From: Trichostrongylus colubriformis
Lineage: Eukaryota; Nematoda; Chromadorea; Rhabditida; Trichostrongylidae
Assembly (NCBI GenBank): GCA_963978905.1
Contig: OZ022261.1
Span: 7,689,992 to 7,753,991 of the forward strand
Direction: 5' to 3'
Length of the DNA: 64,000 nt
The notes under the pieces are model-generated. The model did not search any database, was not told the origin of the DNA, and was given only the letters and a program-made list of their open reading frames with translations. A program made the translations under genes and the position numbers. This document shows positions 55,426-64,000 of this stretch, piece by piece; position 1 is the first letter of the stretch, and every line of letters starts with the position of its first letter.

Positions 55426-56880
55426 AAATGTATGGTTCTGTTGAAATACCACGTTGGATCATAAATATTCATCTGCACAGAATGTTCCTGATTGGCTTGA
55501 GATTACAATTGGTCAATCTGTCCATCACGTATTTGAACGTTGCACTCCAACAAATGATTGATACCGTTTCCTGTGATAGATTTGAGTCAGAAACACACCT
55601 TGCCTTAATTAGACCTTGTTCAGTTAATAAGTCAACTTATTTCTTGAGGCAGTAGATTCTTGGTAACTATTCAATCCATCATTTTGCTGCGCTGTGAGCG
55701 CCATCCATTCGAACCCACGCTGACCACGCCTCTCTAGTTTAGCTGATCAACAACGTGCTCGAGGCGTGGCTGGTATGGGTAGGTCCGTTACGCCTGAAAA
55801 TTGCGTTGCGACGTCGCACTCGCGGTTCCATGAGTACGACGTGCAGCATTCGGTTTGGATTCCGCTCAGGATGCAATGGGCTGATATCGTAAAGAATTTT
55901 CCGATTGCAGGTCAGAAGCTTCGGATGTTCGCCTGTGTTGTTGTTGTTGCTGTTTCAACAGGTAAAACTGCTAACAACTCGCACTTGCCGTGCTGCTCGC
56001 AGCGGACGGCCGCGCAATTTCTGGACGTAACGGTACAAACTCGGCTAGTATAGTTTCTAGCGGGTATAGCACCCTATCGGCTCAAAAAAGTGTAGGATAT
56101 TTACCCAATGATCTATTGCCCCAAAAGGTAAGTCGACTAATCTGATAATCGTGAGATGTGTCTTTGATATCCCGACGACAATGTCTTTCGTGCATCTGTA
56201 AGGTTTTGAAGTCCAGAGGGAGATGTGATGGTATCCAGATGCTACAGTAGCACCGCTATTCTATGCGAGTACTATTCGTATTCGTGCAAAACAGAATTTG
56301 TATCCCCAATAAGAAACACGCTCATCGATATTTCGTATGGCGTGTAAGCCAAGGTTCGGCTCCTCAACGATACGCAGCCTCATCTTACAATCAATCGTGC
56401 GCCGCGCCAACGGAAGGAAGGAACTTCCAAGAACATCAGCATCGAGGAGAAATATCGTCTCTCATGGAAACCGTGCTGCCTATAATGGGCAGGTTGGCCG
56501 AATATTCTTCCTTTCCTTCGTTGTGGGAGCACCGAAAAGAAGAGATATTCATGGATGGGACAGGGCTCCTCACGGCGGAGTGCGACGTGAGGTGTGCGAG
56601 CCAGAAGCGCTATGAGTAGGTAAGTCCTAAGGCGGTTACTTGGTCTGGGCCTTATTTCAGTCAGAGGACATGTAACCGTTGTGGGACCCAAATACATACT
56701 GCCATCTTGGCTCGCACGCATCGCACCGCCCACAGCACGCCATAGCGAGTTCTCTCAACGATACACACCCTCGACAAGGGCTACTACACTAGCAACTCCT
56801 TGTACTGCGAAAAGCGCTTAATACGCTCCATCGGATAACAGTTATCGATCAGAGTCACACGGTTCTGTTAGGTGGGGGTG
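55426..56880. other. Region downstream of dpyd-1; nothing recognised
   Basis: No clear AATAAA lies close after the dpyd-1 stop. The two ~90-118-codon open frames near 56.3-56.6 kb overlap in different frames and show no recognised domain. Confidence 0.4.
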
Positions 56881-56884
56881 TATG

Positions 56885-57090
56885 TCATTTGGCGCGGCCC
56901 CTTGCAGCTAATTTGTCAATGGGGATCATGAGCCGTTGCTGCCACCCTACCGTCCACCATTCGCCGCATCTTCTGCAACGGATAACTCGTCCACATCACC
57001 GAACCTTCAGATGTTCGCAGTTAATAAATGCCATACAAAAGACATCGCTAAACAAAAACTGCAAATTACTGACTTTTACAAACTTCATTT
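56885..57090 (+). pseudogene. Degenerate copy of an unrecognised coding-like segment
   Basis: In the third frame this reads LPPYRPPFAASSATDNSSTS and onward to KLQITDFYKL. It aligns over about 48 residues with the minus-strand segment at 57176-57506 (LPPQHRPFDASSASGNSFTA ... ALQITERKL). The start is in another frame (ARPLAANLSMG), so at least one indel separates the parts. The family is not recognised. Confidence 0.35.
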
Positions 57091-57175
57091 CATTGTACTG
57101 GCGAACTAAGCGAGGATTTTGGCAAATTCCTACCGCTTTCGGCTTTTTCTTCCCCACTACATTTTCAGCCATGGG

Positions 57176-57506
57176 AAACACTGCTTGTTCATTCCGGGGT
57201 AGTTGTATTACAATCATTTAGGAGTTGTGATACGAGCTTCCTCTCAGTAATTTGCAGTGCTTCTTTAATAAGATCCTCTGTGTAGTAATTATCACCCACG
57301 TAAATCTGAGGGTTCGGTGCTGTGAACGAGTTGCCCGACGCAGAAGATGCGTCGAATGGTCGGTGTTGGGGTGGCAATACGGCCCATGTGCCCATTGGCA
57401 AACTAGCTGCAAGGGGCCGCGCCAAACGAGCGCCTCCGGTTAGGTGGTGCATGGTACATGACGCATTTATCGAAACTGTCCAGCAGTTGGCCGATTGTCC
57501 CCTCAT
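57176..57506 (-). CDS. Unrecognised coding-like segment, inverted relative to 56885-57090
   Basis: A 105-codon minus-strand open frame with ARPLAASLPMGTWAVLPPQ, then NPQIYVGDNYYTEDLIKEAL and QITERKLVSQLLND. The last part looks like an amphipathic helix. It has a diverged inverted partner 90 bases away. It could be an exon of an orphan gene or part of a repeat. No start or splice site was fixed, and the function is unknown. Confidence 0.35.
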
Positions 57507-58126
57507 TTGTTTGCACTGTATTCCATCCGCTCCACATGAGCTGCGTTAGCTACTGAATACTGAGAACTTCTGTTACTTGAAGGTGCATGAAGGTCACTCA
57601 GTTTGTAAATTTGACATAGGGTACACTATTAGTAGGCACTGTTTAGTTTCAAAGTTTACTCAGTGTTCTTAACTTTTCAAGAAATTCGTTGCAAGTAGTT
57701 TCACCGACATCGTTGTGCATCGCCGTTCTTTATGTTCGAAAGAACATGTTTTCCTACAGCTTCGGCGCTGTTTTGCTAATCCTGTGATGTTTCCCCTTCC
57801 GAAGCCTCAACGTATGGCTAGTGAGATCAGTCGATTACCTTTTGAAAAAAAAGCGACTCCCTCTTTCCTCAACTCATGCTTAACCCTGCTCCACCATCTT
57901 CTTAACCTTCTTTGAAATTGGTAGCGTATGAAAGAGACCATGGAGACCACGAAAAGGACCCCTTCAAAGCTAGTGCCGTCGCTTTCAATCAATTCGCTGC
58001 TCCCATTTTTGCTCGGCCAGAGACCAATTGATTTTCGGTCTACGTGACTTCCTGACCCCGAGCAGCGGATTCCATTGGCCCACAGGGGTGGAATATCGAT
58101 AACGGGCGGGAAACCATCCCATTACC

Positions 58127-58796
58127 ATGTCGAAATTCACGCAATCCGACCCCTTGCAGGTAAATGTCCTCTTTATATTTTTAAATTGCAGATTGTCCTC
58201 CCTCCTCCTTAATTTTTATCTACCATGTTTTGATGCCCTTCTCGTTTAATGTTTCAGTGTGCGGTTTTTCCTTATTTCCGGTCCTCTCTTTTGTTAAATC
58301 GAAATTTAAGCAATCAATATTAAAATGAACCTTTACAGGTGAGCCAACACCGATTTGGGTTCGCATCGGCTCCAGTCCTTTCCTCTTCCAAGAACAGAAT
58401 GATGAAGGGCCTGTCAGCCTCAGGTGACACAGTTTCCAATTTTTTTTAAAATTTTCTTTTCTCGATTTTTTTCTGAAGGTGCTTCTGTCATATTTCTTTG
58501 GTTTATTTCTAAGCTCCTTCATCGTCTAATTTTAGGTCGACGGCCCCAAAAGGGAGCGGAGATGCCACTGCGTTGCCCACCTGATGACAGGTAAGAAAGA
58601 GAATTAGTGTAGATGAGGAATCCATTCTTCAGATACTCTTTTGCAGGTGTGCGGCGTGAAGTGGATGTATTCTGACGATCCACTGAGGACCGCGCGGCCA
58701 GGACCACAGGTATTGAAAATAAGTTTTTGCTAGCATTGCCACTCCATCCTAATTTGCATTTTTCAGATCCACAAGGGCGACTGTGATCCGCGAAAG
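58127..58796 (+). other. Chain of five very short exon-like segments; candidate small spliced gene
   Basis: Segments bounded by good splice sites: 58127-58159 (starts MSKFTQSDPLQ; CAG|GTAAAT), 58339-58423 (TTTACAG acceptor), 58536-58590 (TTTTAG acceptor, CAG|GTAAGA), 58647-58709 (TTTTGCAG; CAG|GTATTG), 58767-58796 (TTTTTCAG; AAG|GTATTG). The first three join in frame (MSKFTQSDPLQVSQHRFGFA and on). Joined to the fourth they meet TGA after four codons, giving about 60 residues. The fourth and fifth alone are open in phase 0 (VCGVKWMYSDDPL...IHKGDCDPRK). Either a small protein with a spliced 3' UTR, an unfound exon, or a decayed gene. No family recognised. Confidence 0.35.
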
Positions 58797-58839
58797 GTAT
58801 TGGGGAATTTTCCTTGAAGGATCGACGACCGAGGAGCGG

Positions 58840-59335
58840 CAAGTCCTGTCTGTCCTTGTGCAGGTGTTGTCCTTGTTCAAGCATGCCACGTCCTTGTGTG
58901 TGTCAGTCCGCGTCTGTCCGTGTCTGTCCCCCCGTCCCGTCAGTCTGTGTCTGTGTAGTCCAAGTCCGTTGCATGCGACGTCCGGGTGGGTGTCCGTCCG
59001 CGTCAGTCCGCGTCTGCCCCTCTGTTCGTGCCTGTCCACGTCCTTGTGTGTCTGTCCGTTCGTGTGCCCGTCTGTCCGCGTCTGTCTGTGCCCACTCGTC
59101 TGTGTTCTGTCTCTCCATGTCCCCTCATACGTATCTGTCCGTCCGTCTGTCTATCTCCACTTGGCTGTGTATATCCGTGTCTGTCTCTCCCCATGTCTTT
59201 GCTGTGCTGTCTACACCTGTCTTTCTGTCTGTGTCCGTCTGTCTATCTGTCTGTCTGCATGTCTCCCTATCCGTTACCTCTCGTCCTTCTTTGTTTGTCT
59301 TCACTGATGTCGTTGCCTTCGCTGTCTACAAAGGG
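58840..59335 (+). repeat. CTGTC/CCGTCTGTC-rich low-complexity array
   Basis: About 500 bases of irregular TGTCTGTCCGTGTCTGTC-like repeats, pyrimidine-rich on the + strand. Because the units are multiples of a short motif, all frames on both strands stay open for up to 175 codons. These frames are not genes. Confidence 0.75.
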
Positions 59336-59339
59336 TATT

Positions 59340-60460
59340 AATCAATATTGCTGCTTCATAATGGGGAGGCTTACCGACAGGACTTTGTGAAGTGGAGGGG
59401 GCAAGGGGAAGTGAGTGCAGAAAGAGGAAAAACGGCTTAGCGAGGGTTAGGTAAGGTGACCACTATCCATCGCCCATTTTATTTTCCACCATGCTCGATG
59501 TACTGCTCTCTGGAAATCTGGGGATCATCATTTCTTCTGCACCTTTTTGGGCGATCACTGGCACTTCATGAGCTGTCAGTTCGTGTGGGTGTGGAGGAGG
59601 GTAGGCTCTCTTTATTACTGATGATAGCACATGGTATTTGATACATGAGGATCCTTGGGAACTGTTTTGGCTTTTAGTAGTTAATCTTCCAAACCCTAAG
59701 GGATGAAAAAGGGAAACCGTTTGAGGCTAGCGAGCACACAGGAGTTCAGCGGAGCGAAAGCGTGGTAAATGTGCAGATCCTTCGAAGTTGTGAGGGATTT
59801 TGGGATGATTGGGTGGTAATGGGGAAGGGTAGCTGCTTTGAGGGTAATGCACAGAGCACGGCTGGGAAATATTGCTTGTAGGTGACTTGTAGATATTGGT
59901 AGGGTGGGAGTTTTCCGAAGTGGTTGGGTGTATAAATGCATGGTTGGAACTGTTCAATGCTTATAGTATGTATTAAGAGTTCAGGCCCAAAAAAGAACGG
60001 AAACTAAGTAGAGGAGACGGCGAGTAGCCAGGTACACCAAGGGTTCAGATCTATAGTATATTCGGGAGATGCGGTGAGGGAAGATAGAAGGGAAAACTCG
60101 TGCAGGGAGGGCAAAAAGCAGGATAAGGGGACATCGACTGCGACATTTCGGAAATATAATTGTCCCTAAATTGGGATTGGGCATAAGAGCAATGATTTCC
60201 TTAGTGAGTGGAAGAACTTGGAAATGCAGCAGAGTAGCCCCTGGAATAGTGTTAATTGTGTGAGCAGCTACATTCCTTCACTGGGAGCTGGCCGATCTCA
60301 TTTCTATCTTCTGTATGGAATCAGTTCCAAGCGTGGCAAAAAATAAAATTTAAAATATTTATTACATGATAATTGCCACAATAATTTCTGTGGGAAGAGA
60401 TGAGCGAAGCGTGTCGTAGTATTCTCGAAGCAGCAATGTTGATTTTATCCACTGTTTGTA
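59340..60460. other. Intergenic DNA; nothing recognised
   Basis: No conserved coding segment, mobile-element end or strong hairpin seen. Confidence 0.4.
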
Positions 60461-60464
60461 GGCA

Positions 60465-61185
60465 GCAATGGCGACGATGGAGACAGACAGATGAAGGGCG
60501 AAAGGGAACAGGTGGGGAGCCCTTGCAGACAGGCAGGTAATAGGGCAGTTACGGTCAGGTCAGACAGGGATAGGCAGTGGAGACGGAGATGGTGGAGGAT
60601 AGGTGGTCACGGACATATGCAGGCGTGGAGAGAGACGGACATCGACGAACAGGTAGTAAGGGGGACATGATGAGCAGCACACAGGAGGGTGGGCGCTGAC
60701 AAAAGCGGAGAGAAGGGGGAGGACACGAACGTACAGACGCAGAAGGGGGTGGGGAGGCGCGAGTGTGTGGAAGGGCGGGGGGAGAACACCTAGGAGAAGC
60801 ACGCGGGCATAGAAAATTTTGGAACTTGCAACTCGTATCTCCTTCCCTCCTTTTTCTGCGAGTGCCCATCCCCCTCCCTCTGTATCTGACCGTCCGCGCA
60901 CCTCCCCCTTCTCTCCGTCTCCGTCCATGAGCACCCCCTGTGTCTGACTCCACCCATGTCCCCCTTGCACTTCTGTCCGTCCACACTCCCCCGTGACCAA
61001 CAGCCTGCATACCCCCGCGCCTATCTGACTCCCCAATCCGCGCCTGCTCCATCTACCTCTCCTGTGTCTGTCCACGACCGTCCCTTCATTCTCCATCTGT
61101 CCGCATGCCAACCGCCATCCAGCCTTCCATCCTTCGCTTGCCTGTCTCCGCCGTGACAGCACCACTGTCCGTGAACCAAGCACGA
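60465..61185. repeat. Low-complexity region that switches from purine- to pyrimidine-rich
   Basis: About 60465-60785 is rich in GGAGACAGACAG- and GGGGGAGGACA-like motifs. About 60835-61185 is rich in CTGTCCGTCC- and CCTCCCCCTTC-like motifs, so the two halves are loose reverse complements. It is related in motif to 58840-59335. The long minus-strand open frames (165 and 207 codons) are composition artefacts. Confidence 0.6.
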
Positions 61186-61189
61186 AATC

Positions 61190-62175
61190 GTCGCTTAAGA
61201 GGCGTAGGGGCTCAATCGCTATCGTAGTAGTGCACCTTTGTACACAACCATTACATTCACGATCACTACAGAACTCTCCCTAATCTATGCAGAGTGGGAG
61301 GATGATACGGAAAAGAGCCCGCAGGGCAAGGATCGTAGAAAAGGAAAAAAGCGTGAAGAACATAAGGCTTTGGAAAGACAAGGAACCGGAACAGTGAAAA
61401 TGATAGGAGTTTGAAGGAGCGAACTGACATAAAAAATAAGGACAAGGATTAGGCTACACCGATTGCACAGCGGAAGAAAAGAAAAAGAAAGGAGAGAAGG
61501 AAAAAAGAGGAAAGAGGTGTTGATAATTAAAGAGATACAAATTAAATAAAGAACATTTGCAAAATATTGAAAGAACGGAGTTCCTACAAGCAGATGAAGA
61601 GAAAACTCAAGGTTTGAAGTTACAAAGGGGTACTAGACATGGCGCAAAATGCTGCTGAGACCTTCATCCAAAAGCGAAAGCAACAAGATATAGCCTGGAG
61701 CACCTGCATAGCTCCCCTACTTGTTCACCCATTGTGAGCAGCTTCTTGAAGACCATCGCTCCGGTTGTAGAAAACACCCGCATTTTCACAGATCGTACAG
61801 GGTTGGCAGGGTTACTAAATTCCTATTCAAGGATCGATCCTAACAGTGGAAATGACAGCTGAGATTCGGTCTCAGGATATTGATCCCGTCCGTTTGATGG
61901 CTTACAGAAAACCAATGGTTCCAGGGAACAATTGGAAATAATAGCCAAAGTTTGTACTGTACTGGTCCCACCGTGGTCAAAAGTCAGTAAATGAATTGAT
62001 CCGTCTTTTGGCAGCACAAGGAACAAGGAGAGTTTCTATGAGCAAAAAAGTGAGAAAACGATAAAAGCAGGGGAAAAGCGCTCATGAAAATGAACGAAAC
62101 AAGCGAATAAAGTAGATTCGAAGAAAGCAGCAGTTTCTTTGGGCAGTAAAGAAAGAGAAAATCCGAGGTCTTAGC
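61190..62175. other. Intergenic DNA before the Tc3-like element; nothing recognised
   Basis: A purine-rich (GAAAAAGAAAGG-like) patch at about 61470-61520; otherwise no feature I can support. Confidence 0.4.
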
Positions 62176-62177
62176 TA

Positions 62178-63753
62178 CACTGCGGTGCATAATGATAAAG
62201 CCACTCATAAATTGTTCATAAACTTTCATAGTAAGATGTTTCTGGGAAACTTCTCAGGTATAGATTGTAGCAAAATTAATCGCGCATCTACACATAACAC
62301 CAAACTTGAGCTTGAAATAACAGAACAAATTTATCTTCATTTTTTCAAAAAAATGCAGCTTTTCCGATGGTGCAAAATGATAAAGCCACCCTAAGTTATT
62401 CCGTCGCTTCTCATCTGTATTTGCTGAAACGTTTTGCTGCGGTAATGTTTTTCTTTTTCAGGTAATGGGGAAAGGAAAACCCCTATCTGATTTCGAAAAA
62501 AGCCAAATTGTCGCAAAAAAAGCGGAGGGATAGTCAAATCGTCAATTGCGCAAGAATTTAACCGCAGCCACACAGTTGTCGACAACTTTCTCAAGGATCC
62601 TGAACTAAGAAGAGTTCTGGGCGATCTCCTTCACTTTCCGAGAAGGATAAGCGCCGCATTCTCAGAAAAAGTATCGAATTTCACCAAGTCAAGCTCGGAT
62701 ACCAGGTCTTCTTTGGAGCTAAACGTCTCTAAAACAACTGTTTTGCGGGTTCTGAAAAAAAGTGCAAGTTTATCTCGCGACAGAAAATGAGGAAAGCACC
62801 ATTCATGACACGAGAACACCGCAAAAATCGAGTGCAGTTCGTCAAAACATGCAGCCGAGGGTCTGGAGTAAGGTAGGGTATTAGGTCGTAGAATCCTTCT
62901 TGCTTTCATATGATGTTTTTCCTCTCCAGATTGTTTTGTAAGGCTGAAGGAGACACTCCGATATTACTGGCATGATCTAAGAAAGGACAAGCTACGATTT
63001 TTGAGAAGGAATTTCAAAGGAGGGGGCGTTGTGGTGTGGGCCGCCATTTCATCGAAGAAACGTCTGAAGTTATGTTTTGTTCCTAAAAAGATGAGTTCCC
63101 CCGGTTACCAAGTGGTCATGCGCCGTGCACTTCTCCCGTTCTGGCGTGAAAATCGAAGCTGAAATCTTGTTTTCATGCAAGATAAGGGCACAGCCAGAGC
63201 ACAGTTGCATGGTTCAGCCGTCATTGAATAAGGCTCCTGCCCTGGCCGGCAAATAGCCCAGGCCTTAATCCGATGGAAAATGTATGGCGCTTCATGGTGC
63301 GACGGATTTATGCAGATAACAGGGAAATCCAAGGAGTTAAGGAGCTCAAAAAGGCTATAATCCACGCGTGGCACCAAGTGGACCAAGATCTTATTAATAA
63401 TCTTTACATGAGTCTAGACAATCGGATTTTTCAGGTTATTCGGAGAGAAGGAAGGCCAACGGATTATTAGAGTAGCGTATTGTCCCTCTGTTGTTTACGA
63501 GTTGTTAAAATTCCTTACTGGCTTTATCATTTTGCACCATCGGAAAAGCTGCATTTTTTGAAAAAATGAAGATAAATTTGTTCTGTTATTTCAAGCTCAA
63601 GTTTGGTATTGATGTGTAGATGCGCGATCAAATTTGCTACAATCTATACCTGAGAGGTTTCCCAGAAACATCTTACTATCATTTCCCAGAAACATCTTAC
63701 TATCAAAGTTTATGAACAATTTATGAGTGGCTTTATCATTATGCACCGCAGTG
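62178..63753 (+). mobile_element. Tc3-like (Tc1/mariner) transposon, decayed
   Basis: About 1576 bp with TA on both sides (62176-62177, 63754-63755) and long terminal inverted repeats of about 215-235 bases starting CACTGCGGTGCATAATGAT. Each repeat carries the site GTGCATAATGATAAAGCCACT at the outer end and a near copy, GTGCAAAATGATAAAGCCACC, about 185 bases further in (left 62185-62205 and 62370-62390). This matches the double transposase-binding-site layout known for Tc3. The right repeat has an extra 24-bp tandem duplication (CCCAGAAACATCTTACTATC). Confidence 0.85.
62464..63470 (+). pseudogene. Tc3-like transposase pseudogene
   Basis: Frame-shifted pieces in order: MGKGKPLSDFEKSQIVAKKA at 62464 (start of the paired-type DNA-binding domain), HTVVDNFLKDPEL, MTREHRKNRVQFVKTCSRG near 62800, LRYYWHDLRKDKLRFLRRNF and VVVWAAISSKKRLKLCF near 62950-63070, FMQDK (where the family has QDN) near 63175, and NPMENVWRFMVRRIYADN to IRREGRPTDY ending at 63470. 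At least four frame changes and internal stops make it inactive. Confidence 0.85.
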
Positions 63754-63755
63754 TA

Positions 63756-64000
63756 TACCTGCAACACCACGTACTTGCGGGATTTCATTTTCCGAGACAC
63801 CTAAGACCTTTTCGAGATTGTCCCCTCTGCTCGTTGTTGTGTACCAGTGACAGCGACCCAGTAACTAACGATGCTAAATTGTGCAAAACCAAAAGATCGT
63901 CGGTTCAATACCCATGTAATCCTTACCCAAACTACAGTTGACTGCGAATTAGGACATTCAAGGTAAGGTAAGGGGAAAGACCAGGGACATGTTCCCTATA
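63756..64000. other. Right edge of the window; nothing recognised
   Basis: The last 245 bases after the transposon show no coding or repeat structure that I can name. Confidence 0.4.

Noticed and set aside
58783..59341. Open frames of 174 and 175 codons on the + strand, rich in Cys, Ser, Val and Leu
   Set aside because: They are translations of the CTGTC-type low-complexity array in two frames. The antisense frames are also open.
60555..61183. Minus-strand open frames of 165 and 207 codons
   Set aside because: Overlapping frames in a purine/pyrimidine-biased tract. The composition, not a protein, keeps them open.
1..64000. CRISPR arrays, bacterial operons, ribosome-binding sites
   Set aside because: The DNA is eukaryotic with spliced genes. 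No spaced identical repeats of the CRISPR type were seen.

Overview
The window looks like genomic DNA from a clade V parasitic (strongylid, hookworm-like) nematode. The support is indirect: two conserved animal genes are split into many short exons with nematode-style splice sites (TTTTCAG acceptors, some introns of about 50 bases), introns are long and full of repeats, and transposon remnants are dense (mariner, Tc3, BEL, Harbinger-like, hAT-like and Mutator-like non-autonomous elements). The species cannot be fixed from the sequence alone.

Layout, left to right. (1) 1-12.1 kb holds the 3' portion of a nicotinic acetylcholine receptor subunit gene on the + strand (ten exons recognised, 1813-12014; the 5' end was not found and probably lies upstream). 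Its introns contain several MITEs and a tRNA-like sequence with a degenerate inverted neighbour. (2) 12-20 kb is intergenic and built largely from dispersed and foldback repeats. (3) 20261-28878 is a complete, apparently young BEL/Pao LTR retrotransposon: two 291-bp LTRs that differ at one visible position, a 5-bp target duplication, a primer-binding site, one uninterrupted 2065-codon gag-pol ORF and a second ORF of unknown role whose stop lies inside the 3' LTR. (4) 28.9-32.5 kb is a repeat and mariner graveyard, including a 675-bp palindromic mariner derivative. (5) 32857-55425 is dihydropyrimidine dehydrogenase (dpyd-1), 27 or 28 exons on the + strand, with Fe-S, FAD, NADPH and FMN/catalytic segments all recognisable. 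Its introns host a nested mariner, an hAT-like foldback element and long inverted repeats. Exons 5-7 carry two irregularities: a phase problem, and an AT instead of a GT at one donor. (6) 55.4-64 kb is mostly intergenic: inverted copies of an unrecognised coding-like segment, a chain of five very short exon-like segments, two CTGT/GACAG-rich low-complexity tracts and a decayed Tc3-like transposon with long terminal repeats.

The receptor and dehydrogenase genes have unrelated jobs (cholinergic ion channel; first step of pyrimidine catabolism), and nothing here suggests that they act together. The most unusual material is in the BEL element. Its second ORF repeats the triple zinc-knuckle layout of its own Gag behind a coiled-coil and acidic region. 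The pentamer CGAGT is heavily enriched on one strand along the whole element, in LTR, UTR and all reading frames.
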